NCBI RefSeq assembly: GCF_002007205.1
Contig: NZ_LAZS01000001.1
Coordinates: forward strand, 186,001-250,000
Source of the DNA: Ensifer adhaerens
GTDB lineage: Bacteria; Pseudomonadota; Alphaproteobacteria; Rhizobiales; Rhizobiaceae
Direction: 5' to 3'
DNA length: 64,000 nucleotides
The notes below the pieces were generated by a model. The model searched no databases. It saw only the letters and a program-made list of their open reading frames with translations, and was not told the origin of the DNA. Position 1 is the first letter of the stretch, and every line of letters starts with the position of its first letter. Below, piece by piece: positions 11,726 through 19,809 of this stretch. Position numbers and translations under genes: made by a program.

Positions 11726-13600
11726 TTACTTTGCCGGAATCTCCAGTTCGGTGCCGACATGCAGGTGGCGCGGCGCCGGCTTGCCGTTGGCCTCGGAGAT
11801 CTTTGCCCAGAGCGCGCCGTCGCCATAGAAGGCCTTGGCGAGATCCCAGAGCGTGTCGCCCTTGGCGATCACGTGCTTCTGCGGGCCGCTCGCTGCCGCC
11901 GTGCCGCCGGCGGTTGCCGCCGGCTGGGCTGCCGTGGCGTCGGCGGCAGGCTTTGCTTCCGCTGCCGGCTCCGCCGTCGCGGCACCGGCCACTGAGGCGA
12001 CCTCGGTGATGCGGCCGTCGGTATAGGGCTTGAACGGCTGGTGAGCGGCGAGGTAGTCGGCAAGCACCGTTTCGAGGCCCGGACCGTAGTCGTAGGCGTT
12101 TTCACCCTTTTCCTTGAAGACGTCGTAACCGTCGCCGCCATTGCGCATGTAGTTGTTGGTGACCAGCGAATAGGTCTTGGCCGGGTCGAGCGGGACGTAA
12201 GCTTCGCCTTCCTTCACCTCGACCGAGACGACGCGGCTGCCGACCGGCTTCGACTTGTCGAAGGAGAACTTCATGCCGGCCACCTGCGGGAACCGGCCGC
12301 CGCCTTCCTCAAGCTTGCTGAGACCGTTTTCCAGCGCTTCGCGAATGCCGTCGCCCTTGATCTGGAAGGTCGCAACCGTGTTCTGGAACGGCAGGACGGT
12401 GATGGCTTCGCCCATCGAAACGTCGCCAGCGTCGATCGACGCGCGCAAACCGCCGCCGTTGGTGATCGCGATGGTCACGCCCTGGCCCTTGACGCGGTCG
12501 AGCATGGCGTCGGTGAGCAGGCTGCCCATCTCGCACTCTTTGGCGCGGCAATTTTCACGCGAGCCGTCGATCGGCGCCTCGGTCTTGGCGATGATCTTCG
12601 AGCGCAGTTCCTCGATCGGCTTGCCGAGTTCGGCGACGCGCGCCAGCACCGCCTCATCCGGCTTGACCGAGCTGTCGACCAGGATCGGGTCGCCCTTGGC
12701 GGCCTTGACCACGCCCTTGTCGTCGAAGGTGACGACGAGGTCGCCGAGATACTTGGTGTAGGAGCCGGCCTGGACGACCGGAACCTTGTAGCCGCCGGGG
12801 TTGTCGACCATCGTCGGGTAAGGACCCTCAGCTTTTGCATCGGTGTTGGAGAGCAGGCTGTGCGAGTGGCCGCCGACGACGACGTCGACATCCGGAATCT
12901 TGGCGATCGCCGCGAGGTCGCGCGGATAGCCGACGTGGGTCAGCGCAATGATCTTGTCGACGCCCTGCTTCTTCAGCTCCTCGACGGCCGCCGTCGTGGT
13001 GGCGACGTCGTCGCCGATCAGGATGTCCGGGCCGGGGGAGGAGAGTTCCGGCGTGTCGTTGGCGACCGCGCCGACGATGCCGACCTTCTGGCCGCCGACG
13101 TCGAGCACGATCGACGGCTTGATGCGGTCGCCGATCTTCGATTTTTGGCTCGGCAGCACGTTGGCGGTGACGACCGGGAAGGCGATCTTGTCGAGGAAGC
13201 CGGCAAGGCCATCCTCGCTCTCGTCGAACTCATGGTTGCCGACGGTCATCGCGTCGAACTTCATGAGGTTGAGGAATTCTGCTTCCGCCAGGCCCTTGTA
13301 GGTGGTGAAGAACAGCGAGCCCTGGAAGTTGTCGCCGGCATTCAAGAGCAGCACGTTCTTGCCCGAGAGATCCTGACGCTTCTGGTCGATCAGCGCCTTC
13401 AGGCGCGCGACGCCGCCGAAGCACTCGTTCTTGCCTTCCTCTTCCGCCGAGCAGGTGGAATCGAACTTGTTGATCGACTCGATGCGGGAATGAAGGTCGT
13501 TGATATGCAGGATGTTCAACTCATAATCGGCGAAGGCAGCGCCCGAGGAAAGGGCAAGAATGGACGCGGTCATCAGGCCGGTCCGCACGTGTCTGATCAT
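11726..13600 (-). CDS. periplasmic 5'-nucleotidase/UDP-sugar hydrolase family protein with C-terminal LysM domain
   Basis: The 624-residue protein has a signal peptide (about 1-24), a metallophosphatase domain with INDLH (D35, H37), NAGDNFQG (D90), GNHEFDE (N122, H123) and VVGGHSH, a C-terminal nucleotidase domain with ITNGGGLRASI, an Ala/Thr/Pro-rich linker (about 540-575), and a LysM domain (about 576-622, KGDTLWDLAKAFYGD). It should hydrolyse extracellular nucleotides or related phosphoesters. The LysM tail, absent from classical UshA, should hold it at peptidoglycan. Confidence 0.92.
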   Translation of the reverse strand: MIRHVRTGLMTASILALSSGAAFADYELNILHINDLHSRIESINKFDSTCSAEEEGKNECFGGVARLKALIDQKRQDLSGKNVLLLNAGDNFQGSLFFTTYKGLAEAEFLNLMKFDAMTVGNHEFDESEDGLAGFLDKIAFPVVTANVLPSQKSKIGDRIKPSIVLDVGGQKVGIVGAVANDTPELSSPGPDILIGDDVATTTAAVEELKKQGVDKIIALTHVGYPRDLAAIAKIPDVDVVVGGHSHSLLSNTDAKAEGPYPTMVDNPGGYKVPVVQAGSYTKYLGDLVVTFDDKGVVKAAKGDPILVDSSVKPDEAVLARVAELGKPIEELRSKIIAKTEAPIDGSRENCRAKECEMGSLLTDAMLDRVKGQGVTIAITNGGGLRASIDAGDVSMGEAITVLPFQNTVATFQIKGDGIREALENGLSKLEEGGGRFPQVAGMKFSFDKSKPVGSRVVSVEVKEGEAYVPLDPAKTYSLVTNNYMRNGGDGYDVFKEKGENAYDYGPGLETVLADYLAAHQPFKPYTDGRITEVASVAGAATAEPAAEAKPAADATAAQPAATAGGTAAASGPQKHVIAKGDTLWDLAKAFYGDGALWAKISEANGKPAPRHLHVGTELEIPAK

Positions 13601-13780
13601 GATGTTCTCCTGTTTTGCCGGTTGTCGTCCGACCGCATCCGGTCCGTCGAAACGGATCCGGTCCCCACGGTCGGGGTGGCTTTGCCGGGCCGGATGTTTT
13701 CATCACTTGAAGGCGACTTCAAGCGCTAAAACCATGCCCTGGTTGTCGGGTTTACCGTTAAGGTTAAGTCGTGGCCCGCA

Positions 13781-13810
13781 AACGAAAAAAGCCTCCGGGG
13801 GGAGGCTTTT
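13781..13810 (-). terminator. rho-independent terminator after the Omp10-like gene
   Basis: AAAAGCCTCC (13787-13796) pairs with GGAGGCTTTT (13801-13810) around a 4-base loop and is followed on the minus strand by a T run, 20 bases past the stop at 13831. Confidence 0.88.
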
Positions 13811-13830
13811 GCAATTTCGTGTTTTCTGTT

Positions 13831-14202
13831 TTAGCCGCGACGCGCGAGCGAGAACTGTGCCCCGGCGTCGGTGGTGCAGTTGAGCTGGTTCTGCGTGACC
13901 AGCGCACAAGCGACCTTGGACTGGGTGTTGCGCACCAGCGAGGTCATGTTGATCTCGACAAGCGTCGGGCTCGTCTTGACGTAGTTGCCCGAGGCGAGCA
14001 GCTGGTTGGTATCGGTCGTGCGGGTGGAGAAGGTGCCGCCGGCAAACGTCGAGACGATGCCGTTCGGGTCCACCCAGGAGCCTTCGACGCCGGAGGCCTG
14101 GCGCGCCGGCTGTCCACCCTCATCGATGATCCGTGGCGACGACTGGCAGGAGGCGAGCGCCGCCGCGGTTGCGAGAAGGGTCAGAACGGCGAATGGCTTC
14201 AT
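13831..14202 (-). CDS. Omp10-like outer-membrane lipoprotein
   Basis: The 123-residue protein has a lipoprotein signal with lipobox LASC (C19). The mature part, with [29 protein letters not shown] and [12 protein letters not shown], closely resembles Brucella Omp10 as I know it. The domain is related to the protease-inhibitor Inh/Omp19 fold. I chose the ATG at 14202 because it starts the signal peptide and has GGGGGA 8 bases upstream; the frame itself is open to 14280. Confidence 0.85.
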   Translation of the reverse strand: MKPFAVLTLLATAAALASCQSSPRIIDEGGQPARQASGVEGSWVDPNGIVSTFAGGTFSTRTTDTNQLLASGNYVKTSPTLVEINMTSLVRNTQSKVACALVTQNQLNCTTDAGAQFSLARRG

Positions 14203-14316
14203 AGGCGATTTCCCCCGCGTTTGGGTCGAGCGGATTGTTTCATTCCGGCAGACCATGCCGCGATCATGAGTTGAAAGCAAGAGCGGCGGGCTGCAGCCTC
14301 GGGCTTTTCCGCCAGA

Positions 14317-14352
14317 GATGAAAAGGCCCGGGGCACGTTCGTGTCCCGGGCC
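14317..14352 (-). terminator. terminator after homospermidine synthase gene
   Basis: A 12-bp stem with one G-T wobble (14325-14336 with 14341-14352) is followed on the minus strand by TTTTC, 23 bases after the stop at 14376. Confidence 0.8.
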
Positions 14353-14375
14353 GGATGACGTTTCGCGTCAAAAGC

Positions 14376-15827
14376 TTAGCGAACGAGGATATTCTTGAAC
14401 TGCCACGGATCCTTGGTGTCGATGTCCTCGGGGAACAGGCCCGGGCGACCGTCGAGCGGGGTCCAGTCGGTGTAGTGACCCTCGACCGGGCCGAGGTACT
14501 GCAGCTGCACTTCGAGGCACCGCTTGTAGTCCATCTCGTCGGCTTCGACGATGCCGGCCTTCGGGTTCTCGAGAGCCCAGACCATGCCGGCGAGAACGGC
14601 CGAAGTCACCTGCAGGCCGGTCGCGTTCTGGTAAGGCGCGATGCGGCGGGTTTCTTCCAGCGACAGGCGCGAACCGAACCAGTAGGCGTTCTTGTCGTGG
14701 CCGTAGAGCAGCACGCCGAGTTCGTCGACGCCGTCGACCAGTTCCTTTTCGTCAAGCACGTGGTGCACCGGCTGGGCATTGCCGCCGTTGCCGAACATTT
14801 CGTGCAGCGACAGAACGGCGTCGTTGGCCGGATGGTAGGCATAGTGGCAGGTCGGGCGATAGGTGACTTCGCCGTCCTTGTCGCGAACCGTGAAGAAGTC
14901 GGCGATCGAGATCGCCTCGTTGTGGGTCACGAGGAAGCCATACTGCGGGCCGGGGGTCGGGCACCAGGTGCGCACGCGGGTGTTGGCGCCCGGCTGCTCC
15001 AGGTAGATCGCCGCTTTGCAGCCCTTCTTGTGTTTCTTGGCGTTCTTCGGCATCCAGTTTTCATGGGTGCCCCAGCCGAGTTCTGCCGGCTGCAGGCCCT
15101 CGGAGATGAAGCCTTCGACCGACCAAGTGTTCCAGAAGGTGTTGAACGGCTTCGGGTTCTTGGTGCGCTGGGTGTCGCGTTCGGCGATGTGCACGCCCTT
15201 GACGCCGACCTTCTTCATCAGCTTGGCCCAGCCTTCGCGGTCGTCCTGATGCGGCTCTTCGTACTTCACGCCAAGGTCGTTGGCGAGGTTCAGGAGGCCC
15301 TGCTTGACGAACCAGGAAACCATGCCGGGGTTGGCGCCGCAGGTGGAAACCGCGGTCGTGCCGCCCGGGTTCTTTTCCTTTTCCTTGCGCACGGTTTCGC
15401 GCAGCGCATAGTTGGTGCGCTCGGAATTGTCCATTTCGGCGTCGAAGTAGAAGCCGAGCCACGGCTCGACGACCGTGTCGACGTAGAGCACGTCGAGCTT
15501 GCGGCACATCTTCATCAGGTCGAGCGAGCCGGTGTCGACCGACAGGTTGACGCAGAAGCCCTGGCCTTCGCCTTCCGTCAAGAGCGGCTTCAGCAGTTCC
15601 TTGTAGTTGTCCTTCGTCACATGCGCGCGAACGTGACGTACGCCATGCCGTTCGAACAGCTCGTTGTCGGCAGCGTCCTCACGGGGCTCGACCACGATCA
15701 ACCGGTTCTTGTCGTATTTGAAGTGGCGCTCGATCAGCGGCAACGTGCCGCGACCGATCGAGCCGAAACCGATCATCACGATCGGACCGGTGATCTCGCC
15801 ATAAACCGGATAGGTGGTATCTGCCAT
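14376..15827 (-). CDS. hss: homospermidine synthase
   Basis: The 483-residue enzyme makes sym-homospermidine from putrescine and spermidine or putrescine using NAD. Homospermidine is a major polyamine in rhizobia. The NAD-binding glycine motif MIGFGSIGRG lies at about residues 18-27, and the length matches bacterial Hss proteins. I start at the ATG at 15827 (MADTTYPVYGEI) rather than the upstream extension, which is basic and unlike the family. The leader from 15828 to 16019 holds no recognised riboswitch. Confidence 0.93.
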   Translation of the reverse strand: MADTTYPVYGEITGPIVMIGFGSIGRGTLPLIERHFKYDKNRLIVVEPREDAADNELFERHGVRHVRAHVTKDNYKELLKPLLTEGEGQGFCVNLSVDTGSLDLMKMCRKLDVLYVDTVVEPWLGFYFDAEMDNSERTNYALRETVRKEKEKNPGGTTAVSTCGANPGMVSWFVKQGLLNLANDLGVKYEEPHQDDREGWAKLMKKVGVKGVHIAERDTQRTKNPKPFNTFWNTWSVEGFISEGLQPAELGWGTHENWMPKNAKKHKKGCKAAIYLEQPGANTRVRTWCPTPGPQYGFLVTHNEAISIADFFTVRDKDGEVTYRPTCHYAYHPANDAVLSLHEMFGNGGNAQPVHHVLDEKELVDGVDELGVLLYGHDKNAYWFGSRLSLEETRRIAPYQNATGLQVTSAVLAGMVWALENPKAGIVEADEMDYKRCLEVQLQYLGPVEGHYTDWTPLDGRPGLFPEDIDTKDPWQFKNILVR

Positions 15828-16019
15828 TTTTGTCTTACTCCTGAGAAAACTTCCCTGTGGCGGTGGGTAACTAAGCATGAGGAAGCGGCTGTGGCCGCTG
15901 TTCTGGCTCGTATGAGTGTGCCGAAACGGCCGCAATGCCCGTGGGGCACGCGGCGCTGTAGAGCATAGATTGCTGTCACAATAAAGAGCGGGAAGGTCAA
16001 CCGCTATTTCAGGGTGTGC

Positions 16020-16898
16020 TTAACCGGCGATCGATTGCAGGGCCGCGATCAGCCCGTCCCGCTTGCTGACAAGCCCCTTGTAGGCGGCCTGCGGCAAGGT
16101 CAGGGCGCGCAACTGCTCGATGAAGGATGAGGCCAGGGCTGCGGCATCCGGCCGGTTGCGCAGCATTGCGAGCGGGTCCGAATAGATGCGGATGGTGAAG
16201 ACGAGCGCGCCGGTCTCCGGCAGCTTGCGCAGCGTCTGCCGCTCGATGCGGATGAAGGTCCGCTCCTCGGTCATCTCGATCGCGCCGGCGGCAAGACCCT
16301 CGGATTTCGATTTCGGCAGGTGCAGCGCGCCGTCGACATTGACCGCCCAGTTGAAGCGCTCGACGAAACGGCCCGGCGGCAGATTGTCGAACATGCGGGC
16401 AATCAGTTCGGCATTGCGGGTGCCATGCTCGAAGCCCGGGACCGGACCATGGATCTCGTTCATGGTGCGGCCGTATTTTTCGGCGAGCGACCAGGAGGAG
16501 GGAAAGGCGACATAGGCGGCGTTGAGGCGCCAGCCGTCGTCGGTCCTTTGCATGATGGCCAGATCGTCCTGGACGAGGGATCCGGCGACGGCCAGCGGCA
16601 CATCCCCTGCAAGGGGCACGGGCGCGCCGCCGACGATCATGCGGTCGCCGTCCCGGCGGTACACTGCAGGATATGTGGCGGGCAGGTAGTCGATCAAGAC
16701 GCCGAGCAGTTCGCGCTGGGCGCGTTCCGTGCCCTCCGCCGCTGCATAAACCGCGTCCCGATCCTCTGCGAGCAGACGCGCCTTTTCGTCCAGATAGTAC
16801 CGCAACTGGTCGTCAGGCTCGATCCAGCGATCGGGATCAAGTTGCGCTAGGCCGATGGTGAAAGGTTTTGAAGAACCGTCGTAGGGCGTATGCTTCAT
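16020..16898 (-). CDS. DUF3445 protein (haem-dependent oxidative N-demethylase alpha-like)
   Basis: The 292-residue protein matches the DUF3445 family, whose characterised member is a haem-binding subunit of an oxidative dimethylamine-type demethylase. Visible family features are PFTIGLAQLD at the N-terminus, the DEKARLLAEDRDAVYAA helix, and FMVRPYF-equivalent Arg/Trp-rich segments around FVERFNWAVN. No partner subunits are adjacent, so its substrate here is unknown. It stands alone, divergent from the diguanylate cyclase gene. Confidence 0.78.
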   Translation of the reverse strand: MKHTPYDGSSKPFTIGLAQLDPDRWIEPDDQLRYYLDEKARLLAEDRDAVYAAAEGTERAQRELLGVLIDYLPATYPAVYRRDGDRMIVGGAPVPLAGDVPLAVAGSLVQDDLAIMQRTDDGWRLNAAYVAFPSSWSLAEKYGRTMNEIHGPVPGFEHGTRNAELIARMFDNLPPGRFVERFNWAVNVDGALHLPKSKSEGLAAGAIEMTEERTFIRIERQTLRKLPETGALVFTIRIYSDPLAMLRNRPDAAALASSFIEQLRALTLPQAAYKGLVSKRDGLIAALQSIAG

Positions 16899-17044
16899 GC
16901 GGAGCGGCCGGTCCAGGCTGTGATTTAACCATATTCCCTATCGTTTCGCACGGTGGAAAGCTTGTCACAAGCGCTTCGTGCTATAGCTACGGTAGAAGCA
17001 TCCGCTTCGCGCCATGATTGATAGTTCCGGAGGCGTGACAGACC

Positions 17045-17995
17045 GTGACCGGTAGTCATCTCAAGGCCCTTGCGGCCCTACAGAGTAAAACACCCGTGCT
17101 GATCGCACTTTATGATCAGCACGATCGACTGCGTTTTGCCAATCCGGCATTCCGCGCCGCCTACCATGTCGGTCCGGACGAGAGCCCGACCTGGGAAGAG
17201 ATCATGCGTCGGAACCATGCCGCCGGACAGGGCACGATCCTGAAGTCGGAAGACATCGATGCCTGGATCGCCTCGACATTGCACCGGCGCGGCAAGGTGC
17301 CGTTCCGCGCCATGGAAACGGACCTGCACGACGGTCGCTGGCTGTGGATGACGGAGACGGTGGATGCGGATGGCTGCATGCTGTGCATCGCCGTCGACGT
17401 CACGACGATCCATGCGGAAGAACGGGAACTGCGCCAGGACCGCGACTTTGCGCTTCGGGCCGCCCAGGTCGACGAGCTGACGAGCGTGCCCAACCGCCGC
17501 TACACGATGGGCCGTCTCACCGAGTTCATCGCCAACTGCGCCGAGAACCCGCATATGTGGGGCTGTGTCGCGATCATCGATATCGATTACTTCAAGGCGA
17601 TCAATGACCGCCACGGGCACCAGCGCGGCGACGAGGTTTTACTCGACTTTGCGCGCCAGATGCAGGAATTCGTGCGCCGTTCGGACTGCTTCGGCCGGAT
17701 TGGCGGCGAGGAATTCATGCTCATCCTGCCTGATACAACCATCAGCGAGGGCCACCGCATTCTCGATCGTCTGCTCGAACGGGTGCGCAATTCCCGCCCG
17801 CTCGAGAACATCCCGGAGTTCTTCTACACCTGTTCGGTCGGGGTTGCGGAGTATCGCGACGGGGACACGGTCAGCGACCTCTATGCGCGCGCCGATCAGG
17901 CGCTCTACCTCGCCAAGCGCGATGGACGGGACCAGGTCAGGCGCCACACGCTTCCCGGCTCAGACCAGGAGGTTCACCCGGATCAGGCCCCGTAG
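17045..17995 (+). CDS. PAS-GGDEF diguanylate cyclase
   Basis: The 316-residue protein should make cyclic di-GMP. A PAS-like sensor covers about residues 10-125, followed by a short coiled linker and a GGDEF domain with DELTSVPNRR, the metal aspartate in IIDIDYFK, and an intact active site GGEEF (220-224). A product-inhibition I-site RRSD lies exactly five residues before it (211-214). No transmembrane segment is visible, so it is cytosolic. The start is GTG. A perfect GCTTGTCACAAGC dyad (16960-16972) lies upstream. Its 3' end overlaps the convergent pabC gene by 36 bases. Confidence 0.92.
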   Translation: MTGSHLKALAALQSKTPVLIALYDQHDRLRFANPAFRAAYHVGPDESPTWEEIMRRNHAAGQGTILKSEDIDAWIASTLHRRGKVPFRAMETDLHDGRWLWMTETVDADGCMLCIAVDVTTIHAEERELRQDRDFALRAAQVDELTSVPNRRYTMGRLTEFIANCAENPHMWGCVAIIDIDYFKAINDRHGHQRGDEVLLDFARQMQEFVRRSDCFGRIGGEEFMLILPDTTISEGHRILDRLLERVRNSRPLENIPEFFYTCSVGVAEYRDGDTVSDLYARADQALYLAKRDGRDQVRRHTLPGSDQEVHPDQAP

Positions 17996-18592
17996 CGAGT
18001 TGCCGAGATAAAGGTCGCCGCGGGCGAGGTCGTTAAGCGAAAGCCGCGCGACGCGCGCGCGCCTCTGGCAGATGAGTTCGGTGCGCAGCACGCCGGCAAG
18101 CAGGCCGCAGGCGATCGGCGGCGTCTTGAGGATGCCGCTGCCGTCGTCGAGGAAGACGGAGGTGATCGTGCCTTCGCACACCTCACCTTTCTCGTTAAGC
18201 AGCAGAACCTCGTCTGCCGCGTCAGGCGTGAATTCGGCGCGTGCGGCTTCATAGGCGGCGCGGCGGCTGGTCTTGTAGCGCAGCAGCGGGTCGCTCGAAT
18301 TGAGCCGGATGGCGGCAATCCGCACCCGCCAGACCGCATCTTCGGGTAGCGGCGCGAAGGGAGCGGTCTTCACTTCGATGCGGCCGTCCGGGAAAAGCTC
18401 GAGGCGCACGCGAAGCGCGGTTCCTGCGTCGCCGGCCTTGACCGCCGCAAGCAGTGCTGCTTGCGCGGCATCGGCGCCGGACATGCCGAGACGACGGGCG
18501 GACCGGACCAGCCGGGCGAGGTGCAGGCGCAAGCGGATGAAACCGGCTTCGGGCTCGTAGCGCAGGGTTTCGATCAGCGAGAAATCCGTCAT
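17960..18592 (-). CDS. pabC: aminodeoxychorismate lyase-like class IV aminotransferase
   Basis: The 210-residue PLP protein should release 4-aminobenzoate from aminodeoxychorismate for folate synthesis. Fold-type IV features include RLHLARLVRSARRLG near the start, the probable PLP-binding lysine in RYKTSRR (about 106) and the glutamate-containing NEKGEVCEGTITSVF (about 145). Its ATG overlaps the pabB stop in ATGA, showing translational coupling. The frame is open upstream to 18808, but that part lies in another frame of pabB and is not coding. Pairing with pabB is the main support for the function. Confidence 0.85.
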   Translation of the reverse strand: MTDFSLIETLRYEPEAGFIRLRLHLARLVRSARRLGMSGADAAQAALLAAVKAGDAGTALRVRLELFPDGRIEVKTAPFAPLPEDAVWRVRIAAIRLNSSDPLLRYKTSRRAAYEAARAEFTPDAADEVLLLNEKGEVCEGTITSVFLDDGSGILKTPPIACGLLAGVLRTELICQRRARVARLSLNDLARGDLYLGNSLRGLIRVNLLV

Positions 18593-19764
18593 TGCGCGAT
18601 CCGGCCGCCGAGCGCGATCCTGTCGTCGCCGATGGCGAAGCGGGCCTTCAAGAGGCACTCCTCGTATTCGGATTGGGCGGTGCTGTCGAAGACGATACCG
18701 CCGCCGACATTGAAGACGGCATCGCCATTTTCGAAGAGCGATATCGTCCGGATCGCGACGCTGAACCGCATGACGCCGTTCGGCGCGATGAAACCGATGG
18801 CGCCGCAATAGGCGTCGCGTGGACCGTCTTCCAGGTCGTGCAGGATTTCCATGGCGCGCATCTTCGGCGCCCCGGTGATGGAGCCACAGGGGAAGAGTGC
18901 GGCGAAAATGTCCTTGAGGGTGATGTCGGGCAGAAGTTTCGCCCGGACGTGGCTCACCATCTGGTGCACGGTCGGATAGGTCTCGATGTCGAAGAGCTTG
19001 GGGACGCTGAGCGTGCCGACCTCGGTGATGCGCGAGATGTCGTTGCGCAGGAGGTCGACGATCATCCGGTTCTCGGCCTGGGTCTTTTCGTCGGCGCGCA
19101 TGGCCGCGATGATCTCGGCGTCTTCGGCGGCCGTCGCGCCGCGCTTGGCCGTGCCCTTCATCGGGTGGGTTTCGATCCAGCCGTCCGCATCGACGCGGAA
19201 GAAAAGCTCCGGCGAGCGCGACAGGAGCACCGGTCCATCAAGGGCGACGAGCGCACCGTATTTGACCGGCTGCCGGTCAATGAGCGACCAGAAGGCCGCG
19301 CGTGGGTCGCCCGACCAGCGCGCACGGATCGGCATCGTCAGGTTCGCCTGGTAACAATCGCCCTTTCGCAGATGCTGGTGCAGGCGGTCGAAACGCTCCT
19401 GGTAGGTATCGAAGTCCCAGCCGGCGCGCGGCTCGCTCAAAAAGGGCTCGTTCTCGGTGCGCCGCTGCTGCTCGGCGAGGGGGTGGTCTTCGCTCGGCGC
19501 ATCGAAGATGCCGAAGGACATCAGCGGCGTTTCGCGATCTTCCTCGGCGAAGCCTGCGAGTTTCTCCTCGAAGAGATGCCCGGCCTCATAAGACATGAAG
19601 CCGGCGATCCATTTGCCGGATTTGTGCGCGCGTTCAAGCTCCGCAAGGCCGCGGACAAATTCCGCCTTGGTGCGGGCGGTTATGACGTGCGAAGGCGATG
19701 CGAAAACCGTCGTGCGGTTTTCGCTGTCGTCCCGGAACAGCACATAGGGTGCGGTGTCACTCAT
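18589..19764 (-). CDS. pabB: aminodeoxychorismate synthase component I
   Basis: The 391-residue enzyme converts chorismate to 4-amino-4-deoxychorismate using ammonia from a PabA-type amidotransferase. Chorismate-enzyme motifs are present: HPMKGTAKRG, IVDLLRNDISR, GSITGAPKMRAMEI and AYCGAIGFI. The length is shorter than anthranilate synthase component I, matching stand-alone PabB. It lies 45 bases after pepF and overlaps pabC by 4 bases, so pepF-pabB-pabC may form one transcript. Confidence 0.92.
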   Translation of the reverse strand: MSDTAPYVLFRDDSENRTTVFASPSHVITARTKAEFVRGLAELERAHKSGKWIAGFMSYEAGHLFEEKLAGFAEEDRETPLMSFGIFDAPSEDHPLAEQQRRTENEPFLSEPRAGWDFDTYQERFDRLHQHLRKGDCYQANLTMPIRARWSGDPRAAFWSLIDRQPVKYGALVALDGPVLLSRSPELFFRVDADGWIETHPMKGTAKRGATAAEDAEIIAAMRADEKTQAENRMIVDLLRNDISRITEVGTLSVPKLFDIETYPTVHQMVSHVRAKLLPDITLKDIFAALFPCGSITGAPKMRAMEILHDLEDGPRDAYCGAIGFIAPNGVMRFSVAIRTISLFENGDAVFNVGGGIVFDSTAQSEYEECLLKARFAIGDDRIALGGRIAQ

Positions 19765-19809
19765 AAAGTCGTCTTGTCGATCGCGCCGCGATCCGGATTG
19801 TTACCCGGA

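Noticed and set aside
15828-16019. Possible polyamine-responsive riboswitch before homospermidine synthase
   Set aside because: Only short hairpins such as AGCGGC/GCCGCT are visible and no known riboswitch core is recognisable.
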